From Cytidiella melzeri (lineage: Eukaryota; Basidiomycota; Agaricomycetes; Polyporales; Irpicaceae), in NCBI GenBank assembly GCA_022592445.1, contig JABYQR010000134.1:46238-110237 (forward strand): DNA of 64,000 bases, in the 5' to 3' direction. Positions 44,460 through 56,293 of this stretch are shown in pieces. Under the pieces are notes generated by a model that was not told where the DNA came from, ran no database searches, and saw only the letters and a program-made list of their open reading frames with translations. A program made the translations under genes and the position numbers. Numbering within the stretch: position 1 is the first letter of the stretch; each line of letters begins with the position of its first letter.

Positions 44460-47270
44460 CTACTGCGGACGCTTTTGAGACTTGAATAGTCATACACATA
44501 TCAGAGATGCAATCTACAAAGGAGACGGAAGACGAGCTTACAAGATATGCCATCAATTGCTGGTATCCTTGGCCATTGGTGGGAGATGGTGCATTTCCTT
44601 GAGGGCCAGGAGCTGGCGGTGCCTGCTGATGAGACATACTATAAGGAGGCTGACCCATAGGAGGTGGAGGCTGTTGTGATGGACTTTGAGTGGTTTGCTG
44701 GAGTAGTGCAAGAATATTCGGCGGCAGTCCAGCAAGACTAGCAGTGGTAGGCGATGCGTGGGCTACTGGAGGTTGAGGAGGAGGAGGAGGGACTCCGTAT
44801 GGGTTAGGCGGAGGGGCACCAGCGTACTGAGACTGAGCAATGAGCGGAGGAGGGTAGTATGGCATTGATGAAATTTGGGGCATAGGCCCAGGACCTCCTT
44901 GTTGCTGTAGTGCAGAGGCTGGTGGTGCAGGTGACGCTGGTACAGGCCCTTTCAGCGCTGCTAAAAGCTATCATGAAAATGTTGGTTTATAGTACTAGAT
45001 GCAGAAGCTATGCAGTCTCACCTGCTGCACCTTCTTGGCTTGTTCGAGACGTTCATCCACCTGCTGGATCTACGATGATAGTCAGCAAGATTCTTGAACA
45101 TCTGGAAGACTAATTTACCGGCGCCGCTGGAGGCTGCGAAAATGTTGGGGGCGGAGGAGGCGGGACACCTCCATAGCCAGGAGAACCACTGGGTCCAAGT
45201 CCGGGACTCATCGAACCCCCTTGACCAGCAGGTCCTGCGTAACCTCCGCGGCGGTTGTTGTTGTTATAACGGGTATCGAAACCTCCGCGCCGAGGTCCTC
45301 TGCCGAACTCGTCCTCGAACGGTCTTCCTCGGTCATCCCCCCAGTCGTTTCGCTGATCCCAATCTTCGCGACCGCCGCCGCCGTTATCACCACCTCCACC
45401 CCCTCGACCACCTCCTCCACCCCATCCACGACCGCGACCGCGACCACGGCCACCTCTGCGATGATGGCCATGACCATCCCATTCTCGTCCCCCCCGGTCA
45501 GGGCCTCTCTCACCCCGTCTACGTCAGCCAATGATGAGCCTGATCCGGTTGGCTGATGAAGTACTGCGACGTACCGAGGCGACTCCGCGCGAGGATCATC
45601 TAGTTCAGACGCAAAAACTATTTCCATGACACCATCCTGCAGGCCTTGATGACGCAAACGGTCGTGAGCTTCTTCACATGCCTTGACGCGTCGATGAGTA
45701 TAGGCGCAGGAGGTGCAAGACCATTGCTTGACGTACCCTGGTATCATAAAATTCGACGTAACGCTGGCTGTGGACGTAAAGCGTTTAGCAATGAAATCGT
45801 AGCAAATTCCGCCCGCACTTACTCCATTCTGTCTCCAGCTTCTCTGACTTCCTTTACATCTCCAAATTGCTGGAACTTGCGGTGCACCTCGCTATCATCG
45901 ATCGGCTGTCCTGATATCGAATTTTTCAGAGTCACCAAAAGAGAACCTTGGAGTTGCTTTACGGAATGGTGTCAGAGCTTGGCCCAACTGGACGCAGCCT
46001 GAATTTACCTGGTTCCTCTCCTTGTCTCCGCCTCTCTGGCCACTATCGTCACGTGGGAGAGAGTAGTGAACGTCAATCTGATTGTACAACCAGTAAAAAT
46101 TCGATCAATACCGATAGTTACTGAAAAGGCTCACAGGGCGACCACTAATCTCTGAGCCCTGCAGTCTCTCTCGAGCTCTTTCTGCTGCACGCAGATCGAA
46201 CTACAGAGCTATTGGAGCATTTTCCAAGGGAGATGGTAACTGATGCACGCACGTATGTCACGAATACCATTCCTCGGTTTGATATGAGGTCGAAGAAAGT
46301 GCGAATTTCGCCATGTTCTTCGAATAAGCGGCGCACATCGTCGCTTGGAGTCTCATACTGCAGTAAATAAACTCGAAGTCAGCTTCATTCCTATCACAAC
46401 AGATGTCGGACCGCAAGCTTGGACACCCCGAGACTCGCCTTAACATTACGGATGAAAAGCGTACGACAGGGTCTCTCTCGCTGGATACGTTCTTCGATCA
46501 CGGAGTCCGGGACCTTTTCCTCGACATGACGGCGCTGAAGGCCACCCCGCTTAGCACCACCACGTCCATAACCACCTTGGCCGCCAGGGCCATAAGTTTC
46601 TGGACCGTCTGACAGAGGGAATTCATATGTGAGATGGTGTGATTAAGGAGAGTTGGATAAAACTTGGAATCGACACATCGCTCTGGCAGGATGTCCATAG
46701 TACACCGCAGCCTCAGCACCATCCACCACACAGCTCAAGATGGCGATCGAGCAGACTCTGCCGCCGCCGCGCAGCTCACAACACAAATGTTTGCTCACTG
46801 ACAGCTCAAGGTACTTTTGGCTCATGTGGATTTACGCACATAACAGTGTCCTTCAGGCGCAGGTTGCTGACCTGCTAACTCAAAAATTGCGATGTAGTAG
46901 GTTCAAGCGCACCTTCAAAGTTCCCGTAGTCCTGGTCGTAATTGCCTGATGACTCAAGACCACCGTACTCAGGCAAACCAGAGCCATAACTGCCATTCTG
47001 GTAATATGAATCTTGCGGCGGGCCTGGCTCGTAGTTGCTGTAACCTCCCGATTCTGCTGGTGGACCATTGTCAAATCCTCCTGGGGCGCCGCCATAGCCA
47101 CTGTACGAGCTCCCGCCTCCGCCACCTCGACCTCGCCAGCCACCTCTGCCTCGAGAGGAACCACCCCTTTCAGAGAAATGGGAGCGATCAGGCCCGAAGG
47201 AGCCTTGCTGACCACCTCTGCGAGTGCCACCGTCAAATCCCCCACGACCATACGGATGATGTCTATTCAT
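44460..47270 (-). CDS. Mei2-like RNA-binding protein with two RRMs
   Basis: A multi-exon gene. The N-terminus (MNRHHPYGRGGFDGG) is an RGG/Gly/Tyr-rich disordered region. RRM1 begins RTLFIRNVK and continues over an intron into YETPSDDVRRLFEEHGEIR, then SNRGMVFVTY and, after another splice, the GRPIDVHYSLPRD end typical of Mei2-like RRM1. RRM2 has LKNSISGQPID, FQQFGDVKEVREAG and RYVEFYDTRACEEAHDRLR. A second RGG block follows, then Pro/Gln-rich sequence and a last short exon giving the end MAYLSQKRPQ. Mei2-like proteins bind RNA in meiosis and growth control. The third, C-terminal RRM of true Mei2 is not seen. The intron inside RRM1 (46358-46438) appears to be GC-AG. Confidence 0.8.
46358..46438 (-). 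other. GC-AG intron inside RRM1
   Basis: The donor is GTTAAG|GCGAGT and the acceptor TACTGCAG. It joins RTLFIRNVK to YETPSDDV in frame. A GT six bases upstream would delete VK from the RNP2 strand, which fits the fold less well. Confidence 0.6.
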
Positions 47271-47667
47271 TGCCCAACACTATCTTGCACTTCCCCGCGT
47301 AACTTCTTATTGTGGCCACCTGTTTCCCTCTGTGACGTGTTGCAATTTGTACGGAGCAGTTACGTTGACTGAGCTCTAGATAGCGACGATGCTGGCACTT
47401 TCAGGACACAAAGCTCAACTTAAGGTCTAAGAGGACTGATTGTCGAGATGCCTTGCAAGAGATTACGAAGTGAAAGTGGTAGTTGCGGGCAGGGAGCAAG
47501 TTTTGCAGGTAATTTTTCGCGTTGCGCGCAAATGCACACGTGAGATTGCAGTCACGTGAACACATATAGACGCCGGTCCCTTACCCCACGCGGGCTGCGG
47601 GAGGACTTCACAGCCTGGCACTCAACAAGTATCTCGTCATCAACCACCATCTCCTCTGCTTGTCATT
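47271..47667. promoter_or_regulatory. Divergent promoter region (Mei2-like / Rab5)
   Basis: 397 bases between two divergent start codons. Both promoters should lie here; no clear core element is seen. Confidence 0.45.
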
Positions 47668-48673
47668 ATGTCAAAACAGTTCCAGTTCAAGCTCGTGCTA
47701 CTCGGTGCGCACATAGGTTCATTCGAAGCTGGGGCAGGCAGTCTAATGATTCTGTTGCAGGAGAATCTGCGGTTGGCAAATCAAGGTAACACGCCCGTCC
47801 TTTCCTAGGCATACCATCCGCTCATATGGGAACAGTCTCGTCTTACGATTCGTGAAGGACCAGTTCGATGATTACCGAGAGAGTACAATTGGAGGTACGC
47901 TGCATTCCGACTTCGTTCGATGAAGCTTGAAGAGCCGAGCAGTCACGTAGCGGCCTTCCTCACTCAAACCGTGGCGCTGGATGATGGAACTAGCGTGAAG
48001 TTTGAGATCTGGTAAGTCTGCTGCCATATCGCGCGACCACACCAATCTCACAACGTACAGGGATACAGCAGGCCAGGAGAGATACAAGGTATGAAGCCAT
48101 GGCAATTGCTGCTGTTACGAATTCATCAGATATCGGCATGTCACTCTCTAGTCGCTGGTATGATATTCTTTGAACCACTGCAGACTTTCTCTGACCCGTT
48201 GATGTAGGCACCAATGTACTATCGCAACGCCAATTGTGCGGTGGTCGTGTATGACATTACGCAATCAACTTCGCTAGAGAAGGCGAGGTCATGGATACGA
48301 GAGTTGCAACGCCAAGCAGACCCATCCATCATCATTGCGCTCTGTGGCAACAAGTCTGATTTGGCTGCGCGGCGACAGGTCTCTGAGGAGGAGGCCAGGA
48401 AGTATGCAGAGGAAGAGGGGTTGATGTGGGGTGAAACCAGTGCAAAGTCTGGCGAGGGTGTCACCGAGATTTTCACCGAGATTGGTACGTCGCATCGTTT
48501 CACTCTGCCTAGGTTGGTTTTCTGACGTAGCCACAGCCAAGAAGCTGCCGAAGAATGCTCCTACAGCTGGACGAGCAGGTGCAGGGCGAACTAGCGCATC
48601 TGCACGCTCGGGCGTTGACCTCAACAAGCAAGCTAATGCACAGGGAGGACAGAATGAGCCATGCAACTGCTAA
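47668..48673 (+). CDS. VPS21: Rab5-family GTPase (Ypt5/Vps21)
   Basis: Eight exons (47668-47704, 47761-47785, 47836-47894, 47951-48011, 48061-48088, 48152-48157, 48208-48484, 48537-48673) give 209 residues. GTPase motifs: P-loop GESAVGKSS, switch I FDDYRESTIGAAFLTQ, WDTAGQERYKSLAPMYYR, GNKSDLA and the ETSAKSGEGV box. The YRESTIGAAFLTQTV effector sequence is specific to Rab5. The C-terminus ends PCNC, suitable for double geranylgeranylation. It directs endosome fusion and early endosome traffic. Exon 6 is only six nucleotides and encodes Ser-Leu of switch II; without it the family-invariant RYKSLAPMYYR would be broken. Confidence 0.94.
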
Positions 48674-48956
48674 GTCTGCTTGCAACTTTCTTTTCACCCT
48701 TCCTGTTACATCTTTAATGCCCTCGCCTGTTCAGTTGTACTCTACTCTCTCTCATCATGTGGACTAGGTTTCATATTCAATCTTTACTATGCTTTACACA
48801 TATGAACGATCCATGCTGGTCTACAGCGAATTATATGATACACGCTATGTCTACAGTGTAAGATACAGAATATCAGTAATGCTCAGGTAAGGGTATCACA
48901 TATGGCATAATCAGTGGATCACAGTCGTAAAACACGGCACTGCTCTACTCATAAAA
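48674..48956. other. Convergent intergenic region
   Basis: 283 bases between the 3' ends of the Rab5 gene and the RasGEF gene; only 3' flanks are expected. Confidence 0.4.
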
Positions 48957-51628
48957 TCAAAACCCGGCTGCTTCGAGCCCTTTCCGTATGTCAGATCTTT
49001 GTCTTTCGGCTGCCTGGATGTCATGACTTTGAGCCCAGAAAGCTGCCTGAACAACCTCGGACGCTCGTGCCAGACTCGCCTCGATGAATTGTACGGTCAT
49101 CAAGTCCTGGGACCAGGGATACGGGCGTTTCTGGTGAGCCAAGATGGTATCCAGAGTGTCCGACCACTTTCGACGCTTCACGAAGTGAAACATTCGTTTG
49201 GTGGAGCTGCCCGTGCTTACGGAGCTATCGTGATATTGGTCGTTGATGTGCAGGATGTCGGTAAGATACATGCCGATAAAGGGCACGCACGGTGTGTCAG
49301 TGGCGTGTTGGGCTTGTCGATAGGCTGAAAAGCTACCCGCGGGATCATTGAGCTGGTTCAAAGGGGCGAGGTGCGATGCCTTTCCGACATATGCCCAAGT
49401 CAAATGTAACCGTTGAATTACGGTGCTGGACAGGGCCGTGACGATTGCACTCATCGAGTTGAAGTTTCGCATCGTACGGGATTTCTGAGAAGTCGACGAG
49501 AGAAGATTTGAGCCAATTCGATGCATTGGAGGTGTTTGAGAAACTCACCTCAGCGACCTTTATCCAAAAGTCAAGCAGGTCGGCTCTGGAGCCAACGTTC
49601 TCGGACCAGAGCACCGTCTGTTTAACCCAAGCGGCAACCTTATCGTGCAAGGCGCAGAAAGCCGATAAATTCGCCACTGGATCTCCGGTCCGCGTTTTCA
49701 CCCAGTTGAGGCATTCTTGTGGTCGAACCTTGGCATAAAGCGCATGCTCGTAGAGACAAAGGTTAGTTGCTATTGTAGCAGGGTCCAGTCGCAGCAACTC
49801 ATGGCGCGAGTCTCTAGTCCTTCGCCTTTTAGGCGGTTTTATCGTCGTTTGGGGTGCGATAGGCACAGCGAATGTCTGATGATCTGTGTCAGTGCCCCTG
49901 GACTCAATATTGTCTAGATAGGAGGACGACGTACCAGACGCTCGAGCGTCATCATGACTTTTTGGGCGTGGACCACGTTCTCCGCCGGCGCAGTTATTTC
50001 AGCCAAGAAATTTTGCAACCGGCGAGCAATAGGTGGATCGTCTTCGACCATGGAGTGCTCCTCCAGCCATGTCGTGAATATAGATAAAACCCTGCGTTGC
50101 GATGGTAAAAGACATCTCGCCTTCCATTCATCGAGCTCAGACGGCGCAATGGCTGCAGGACTCTCCAAGTAGTACCGCCGCAATAGAAGGTCAAATACCT
50201 CGTCAGCAGTGCCCATCGTCCTGAAGGTTGTCAGAAAGACATGTCTAAACTCTTTATCAACGTTGAGACCTGTTGCGTGGCGTCAGCATCAGATACCAAA
50301 GTGTAAACACATCTTCAGACTGACTAAGTGGCTCCAATGTCAACTTCTCAACAAGAGCCGGCAATGTTCCAGCAGTTACCGATCCATTGTACTCGACCGT
50401 GATTTGGTCATCTCCATGGATAGGCTTCATGAACCATGGGCACGAGGCTTGGGAGGTTCTGTTAAAGTGAATGGCCTCTGCCTCGTCGTCTCCCGTGATT
50501 TGCTTGACTTTGCCAGGTCTAGGCATCGCAGGAGGCCCAATATCAGACATTGTTTCAGACATTGTTGGGTCTACGAGCTCCAACGTTGAGGTGCTGCGAA
50601 CGAGGTCCTCCAGAGATTGGACGCTGCGCTGTGGCATCTCAGTGAGGACCGATAAGCGAGTGGGCGAGACATTCTCCTTGATGAGCACCGGCCGTGGCCG
50701 TGTGTAGCGCGTTTGGGAGATGGGAGAATTCGCGGTCGGTGCAGGACATGTGACCGCCCGGTTTAGACCTGGCATAGGGGGCCTACTGCCCCGTTTCCTG
50801 TCCATGTCATCGATATCAGCGTTATTTGCATGGATAGGTGCGCTCTTGGGGGTAGCAGGCAATGGCATCGAGGGTAAAGGAGGATACGCTTTGGCTAATT
50901 TGGATGGATAGAACACAATCTCTTGGCCAGCTGATTGCTGTCCCACTCTCGTCTCACTCCCAGAAATTTCGATAGGACGGTGAGGTAAAGGCTGTGTGCC
51001 GACCATAAAAATGAGATGATACGTGATTGTTTTGCAAAACAGCATACCTTGTCGTCGAGTGTCCTTCTCCAATGGCGGCCAAAGTCCCAGGGAATGGGGT
51101 CGCGTGTTGTATCGAAAGGTCTGTCGTAGCGAAGTGGTGGTGCAGATACATGTGCCAATGAGTTGCTCTGAGATGGCTTCGAGCTCTGCTCCTCTGCTGT
51201 GGCGAGACATGGGTGTTCCGGGAGAGGCTCGACATAAGAGTTAGGTATCCAGCCCACTTTATTATCGCCTGGGCGGACAGCGGCCCACCAGCCCTGGATT
51301 TATGAGCACAACTGGGCGACAGAGCAGCAGAGCGACGACACGATGGCCAACTCACCGAGTCTTCAGTCTTGATTACTCGAAGAATCTCCTCCGCTCGAAA
51401 GGCCATTTGATCAGGATCTTCCGTACTATAGTCATATAGGCATAGCACAGGAAAGTTGGGATCCGACTCGTTGGGTGTGCTCTCAAAAGAAGATGCTATA
51501 CTGGCTCGAGTGCTGGTTGAGAGACTTGAATAAGACGCTAAGGATGCTCTTTGGTACGAGGTTGCCGGGTCGATTGAGAGCTTGGGTAGATGACGAACCC
51601 TGGATACGCCCCCTACAGAGTCCGCCAT
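48957..51628 (-). CDS. SH3 domain-containing Ras guanine nucleotide exchange factor (Cdc25 type)
   Basis: The first ATG of the conserved frame is at 51628 (MADSVGGVSRV); the longer frame upstream lacks an ATG. An SH3 domain lies near residues 45-110 (VLCLYDYSTEDPDQMAFRAE, then after a splice GWWAAVRPGDNKVGWIPNSY). A long Ser/Pro linker follows. The REM/RasGEF-N domain begins with ALVEKLTLEPLSQSE and continues EFRHVFLTTFRTMGTADEVF. The catalytic CDC25 homology domain shows RHELLRLDPATIATNLCLYE, FWIKVAE|KCRTMRNFNSMS, and the conserved TPCVPFIGMYLTDILHIND. It should activate Ras upstream of cAMP or MAP-kinase signalling. It ends GLEAAGF at the TGA 48959-48957. Confidence 0.9.
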
Positions 51629-53626
51629 GTTCCGCAAGGTCAAGCAGAGATCAAGGAATAGTCAAACAACAAAAGACGAAGGTAGAGAGACGATGGCTGC
51701 TTCGCCACCTTGGGCGTATATAGCCCCGTAGATGAAGAGCTGTGTAAACTGTGGTAATGGTAAAAGACAAGTGCTTACGACCATCATCTTGTCCATCCAT
51801 CAGCTGCACCATCACATCCCCCTTCCCAGTGCGCGGGCCGTACAATTGTGGCTTGACAACGAGCTACGGACGCCAACCACCACTTACAATTTGTGAGAAT
51901 GTATATGAGAGGAGTCATTCACGTACGACATCGACCGCGGTGTTGAGATATGTCGTGATAGAATTTTGCATCAGCGGTCCATTCACAAGCGTTGCGGGCA
52001 GTACGTCAAAGTCTGTGAACAACAGCGCGACATGAACACTGAGTACAGTGCGCAAAAAGTGTCGGTCGTTATCATTAACACACGTTAGCTGTGCCCGCCG
52101 CCGTCGAAGTAAGGACGATAAAGCCAGCCTCAGTAATCGGGGTTTGAAACGTTTCCTTGACAGCCTTTCCACCCACTATTCACGTCTATCATTATCGCTT
52201 CCTCAGGATGCCATACAGAGGCCTTCAAGCGACATCCACCATGCAGAACCCGCTCTTCAACCGTGTGGAACCTCAGCTGACACACCACAAGTCGTTCGAG
52301 CTATCTTACGGAGAAGCCGCTGTGTGTCGCAAAATGTGTGGGCGGCAAACGATGGGTCTTGACGCCTCGGGAGTCTCCGAGGCTGAAGTGCATCCCCGAG
52401 GCATGCTGATGTGAACCAAACCCTCATGAGTCATGAGGGAAGTGAGACACATCACGAGGCCAAGCGCTGTAGTAGCCACCAATCCTGAGGCAGCCTGAGC
52501 ATCTGTTTCTGTCATGTCACAACACCTCATGAGACACATGCGCCCTATCGCGAGGCCGCCTGAGCATCCATTTCGGTCACATCACAATGCCTTACATGTG
52601 ACACATCATGATTGCATTGCAAGGCTGGCTATCTAATCCTGAGGTGGCTCCTGTATTGGATCTTCATAGCCATGTTATCTTACTTGTCTTATCAATCACT
52701 GATCCAAATTACTACTACAATATTGGATGCGTAGATACTTGTAATGGTAATGATTATATAGAGTGTGAGTGTTAACATTTTGACTTACTTGAGTGTTATA
52801 TCTCTCAGACTGTTTATTAGAGGTATACCATATTTTCCAATGTTTTTTAACTAGTACTACTGGGGGAGACACTACAAGAAGGACCTTATTATATACTTTT
52901 CATACATGTGCACAGACCAGGCCCATTTTTGTGCAATTTACGGGTCACTCCTGTTAATTACTGGTAACAAACTCTAATACATATTTGTTATCTCGGTTTC
53001 ATGCTTCTCATGAATTGTAATGTAACTAATACTATGCAGCAGGCCATTGACATTGACCTTGACAACATTGAAGCTCCCACCCGCACAGTGACTTACATTG
53101 ACCTCCCAGCAAGGACATATTGTTTGATGGTTAAACAAGAGCAGTGGTTTGAGAAAGGAATTTACTGTATTATTAATAGTTACATCACCAAACCCCTTGC
53201 CTTGTTGTGCATCACTGTCGCAGTACAGAAGAATTTGACTCACGCTGTAAGCAATCAAGTCATTGACACAATCCCCTCATTCTGTAACCTCTGCTCACAA
53301 GAAGCTGGTCACAGTATTATAACATTCTTTGTGATAGAAGCAGTGAGCTGAATGGATGACATGTATCTGATACAAACAAGAGGGGCAAACAGGGCAAGGG
53401 AGAAGAAAGAATCAAGTCATGTACGCAACAGGCGAAGTTGGTAAAAACAACACTACAAAGGAGTCTGTAAAGCACAAGAGGAGAGATACCACACATTGCT
53501 GATGACATTGGTTTTCTGAGTCTTTCTGTGCGCCAGGGCTTTGCGCCACTCTTGAATGGATTTTGGTTGCACAGCCCCCTTGAGTATATTTTTGCCATGT
53601 TTGACAAAGAATTGTTTGTCCCCGGT
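51629..53626. other. Repeat-rich stretch without a supported gene
   Basis: The first part holds the RasGEF promoter. At 52100-52340 lie fragments shared with 23.7-24.3 kb (GGTTTGAAACGTTTCCTT; AAGTCGTTCGAGCT). Imperfect tandem repeats of about 90 bp run from roughly 52430 to 52615, containing recurring GAGACACAT, CGAGGCC and CCTGAGCAT blocks. From 52700 onward the DNA becomes AT-rich. A 116-codon frame at 53001-53351 has no recognisable domain. Confidence 0.4.
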
Positions 53627-53689
53627 GTAACAGTTAGGGTTACTACTCACCAGATAAGTTGTTAAACTTGAGGGGATAGAGTGAGATAG
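53627..53689 (+). repeat. LTR-like fragment, third family
   Basis: TGTAACAGTTAGGGTTACTA through GATAG resembles 55234-55296 over about 60 bp. It is cut off exactly where the TGTCATGG repeat begins, suggesting that the latter inserted into it. Confidence 0.5.
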
Positions 53690-54360
53690 TGTCATGGATG
53701 GCCTGACTAGCACTTAATTTTTGCAATTTACCTCTTGTTTTTATCTGTAAAACTCCGGGCTGCAACCCAGTTGCAACCTCTCTGCACAAACTCCTTTGCA
53801 CGTCTATTAAGCGCCCGTATCACGTGGCTTAGACGCTCCACACGGTCACGTTACTTGCTACTACGTCACACTGGCATGTGACTTAGCTTAAGTAAGACCA
53901 CATGGCTACAACCACATGGCTCAGCCCATAGCTAGGGTTTGACATCATAGATACCGTTCACATGGACTCCTTTTGTTCTTTCCCTATTGTTCTCTTTATG
54001 GAAGGATGTTCTCACAGGTGTGGGGATGGAATACAATAGTTGGTCTCCTTTTGCATAAATTCTCTCACGAGTAGAGTTCTTGGCAAGGTGTAGACAATAG
54101 CTATTGTTCTTCGTTCACATGGCTTCTTGCAAAGCCTGCCCTCAACATGGTCTGTGCACAGGTCCCTGAAGTCTATATATACTGCTGCATGTACGCTCCT
54201 AGCCCCCCATCTCGACCTCTTGGTCTTTACTGGGCTAGACATCTGCATAAGGTTTATAGCTGGTGAGAGTATTGTGCTTCACGCCTACCACCACCACTTC
54301 GTTGTCATCCACTTCGTGTCCCTGTTTGTCACGTCGAGCCTTGTCTCCGTGTCACATATA
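53690..54360 (+). repeat. LTR-like repeat, second family, copy 1 (intron-less)
   Basis: Begins TGTCATGGATGGCC and matches 59712-60470 over most of its length, including paired CACGTGGCTTAGACGCTC-type blocks, CCATAGCTAGGGTTTGAC, runs of TATTGTTC, and a TATATATAC core near 54173. It has the look of an LTR (TG start, TATA box, transcription leader). Copy 1 lacks the 67-nt candidate intron found in copy 2. The 3' boundary is uncertain. Confidence 0.7.
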
Positions 54361-55233
54361 GCCTTACACTGCGTCTCGCGCTACAATAGTTCATCTTTTG
54401 TTTGCGTCTCTTTTGGTTTTGTTGCACTGCGTCTACTTCTTACCTGCGTTATTTTACTGTGTTATTGCGTCTGCGTTTCACCTTCACTGCATTGAGTTTA
54501 CTGCGTTCTCTTTCACTGCACCCGCGTTTTACAGCGACCACTTTCATCTTCATCAGCAACCGCGTTTTGTGTTTGAGATTTGTACTGCGTCTGCTTTTAC
54601 CATCCACGTCTTTCTGCGCGCCGCCTTTACTACAAGTCTCAACATATCGCGTGTGTTTCTCTTTGAGCTGCGCTAAAACTCTTTCACCTTCACCGCGCCA
54701 ACTATCCCTTTTTGCCCGCAATATGCGTGGTATTTTGCCTGCTAAGCTCAATTCAAACGAAACCTATATCATAAACCTTGTCGCTCTTTGCAGCACAGGT
54801 GAACTAGGACTCTAAGACCACCTCACACACTTTTACACTTCCGCGCTCCCACGCCCTTACACTTCTATTGCCACTTCGTGATTGGTAGTGTTGTCTTTAG
54901 GGTTGTAATTAGTTTTGGAGCATACCTCAGTGTTCCAACAAGCATCTGACACCAGACTCCACTATTGCCTGTGGGGAAGCACACTTTCATCATGTTGGCA
55001 TAATGCCAACCCCTGCTCTGATCAGCTCTAGGAGCATCGGGCGAGAGGGTGATTCAAGTTGTGCGCATCAAGGCAAAGCCTAGACACAACTACCACTTAG
55101 AGCCTATGGTCCGGCTACCTCTATTTCTAGAGGGTTTGTAAAGGGGCCCACGCACAGGCACAAGACCTAGAAGAAAGGGAAAGAAACCTCCAGCACGTCC
55201 AGAGACGTGAGGGAGTAGGGGCAGTCTTATCCA
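54361..55233. other. Degenerate retroelement interior
   Basis: No intact ORF. Pyrimidine-rich, TGCGTC-repeating sequence runs from 54370 to 54700. It probably belongs to the element whose LTR precedes it. Confidence 0.35.
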
Positions 55234-55480
55234 AATGTAACAGTTAAGGTTACACTCACCAGGTAGTTGTTCAACTGGAGGGGGAGATAATAAGATAGAG
55301 AGTAGAGTGTGGGTGAGAGTGAGTACTGGAGAGTACAGAGTAGTCCTTTATCAACAGAGTGGATAAGACTGAGGGGATATGCCCTCAGGAGTGCCTCTAT
55401 ATATACATGAAGGGGAGGACCCAGGTACTACCCTAAGACCCCTAATACCTACATGAGTAAGCGAAGTAATCTACCTTACT
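55234..55480 (+). repeat. LTR-like sequence, third family
   Basis: Starts TGTAACAGTTAAGGTTACAC like the fragment at 53627. It continues through an AG/GT-rich region and has a TATA core CTCTATATATACATG near 55395. Probably a solo or truncated LTR; the end is not defined. Confidence 0.45.
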
Positions 55481-55951
55481 AAGCATGCCCTATGCCCTAG
55501 TGGTGCCACTTCAATAATCAACCAATAGCAATTGTCCCCATGACCTGACCCCATGACCCAGTCCCAAGGCTAGACTTGTTCTAGCTTGTTCTAAGACAAG
55601 GCTAGACTTTTCCAGAAGGTTCTAAGAACTATGACATCATCTAATGGAATGTTTTATACTATGACATCATAGTTCCAGCATGTTCCACAAGGTTCCAGAG
55701 AGTTCTATCATGTGATACACAGATAAGGAAAGGAGCACATCAGCGCATCAGAGACAGATAGCGCATCAGCGCATCAATTGATTAGCGCTGGAATAAGCAC
55801 CAGATCAGCGCTTATCCAGCGCTTAAATAGACGCCGGATAAGTGCTGGCAAAGCGCCTGAATATTCCCAATAATACTGTTGCCTGGTAAGGCAAGTCTTG
55901 TAGAAACATTGAAAATCTGTGACACACTCCACAGATTACATCCTCTTGGTG
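55481..55951. other. Repeat-derived stretch
   Basis: Contains degenerate short repeats such as TCTAGCTTGTTCTAA and a cluster of AGCGC/GCGCATCAG motifs at 55735-55860. No coding capacity is recognised. Confidence 0.35.
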
Positions 55952-56293
55952 TCATGACAGAGCATCATCCACATAATCCCGGCCACCTAGTACTTGATGG
56001 CTACCGTGCGTTTGATACGCACTTGGACCGCGGTAGACTTCTGAGTTGTCTCCAAACGAGTCACGAGCCAGTTGCCACAGTAGACCACCTTGTTGCAAAG
56101 CAGCACAACCCTGGAAGCTGTGGATGACACTGTTGCGCTTAGCAACATAAGCCTCATAATCAGCAAGTGTGAACCTGTAACCATGCTCAACAAGTCCAAG
56201 GCCCAGTGGCACTTGGTTGAAAAACATGGGCATTGGGGGCAACAGCCAGAGCAGCCGCAGGTTCTCAAGTGACTGGAACGTATAGAATTGCAC
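55952..56293 (-). CDS. Fragment of an unrecognised ORF within repeats (113 codons)
   Basis: An uninterrupted minus-strand frame with well-formed protein character, including LENLRLLWLLPPMPMFFNQV, EHGYRFTLADYEAYVAKRNS and HGSHQVLGGRDYVDDAL. It has no clear start or end signals and lies inside degenerate transposon DNA, so it is probably an exon or piece of a repetitive gene. I do not recognise the family. Confidence 0.4.
   Translation of the reverse strand: MQFYTFQSLENLRLLWLLPPMPMFFNQVPLGLGLVEHGYRFTLADYEAYVAKRNSVIHSFQGCAALQQGGLLWQLARDSFGDNSEVYRGPSAYQTHGSHQVLGGRDYVDDALS

Noticed and set aside
51750..52060. Possible two-exon minus-strand gene (segments VMVQLMDGQDDGRKH and LPATLVNGPLMQNSI)
   Set aside because: The frames look slightly protein-like, but an in-frame stop lies between them, no start is seen, and neighbouring DNA is repeat-derived.
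53001..53351. 116-codon ORF in the AT-rich repeat zone
   Set aside because: No recognisable domain, overlapping frames on the other strand, and surrounding degenerate repeats.
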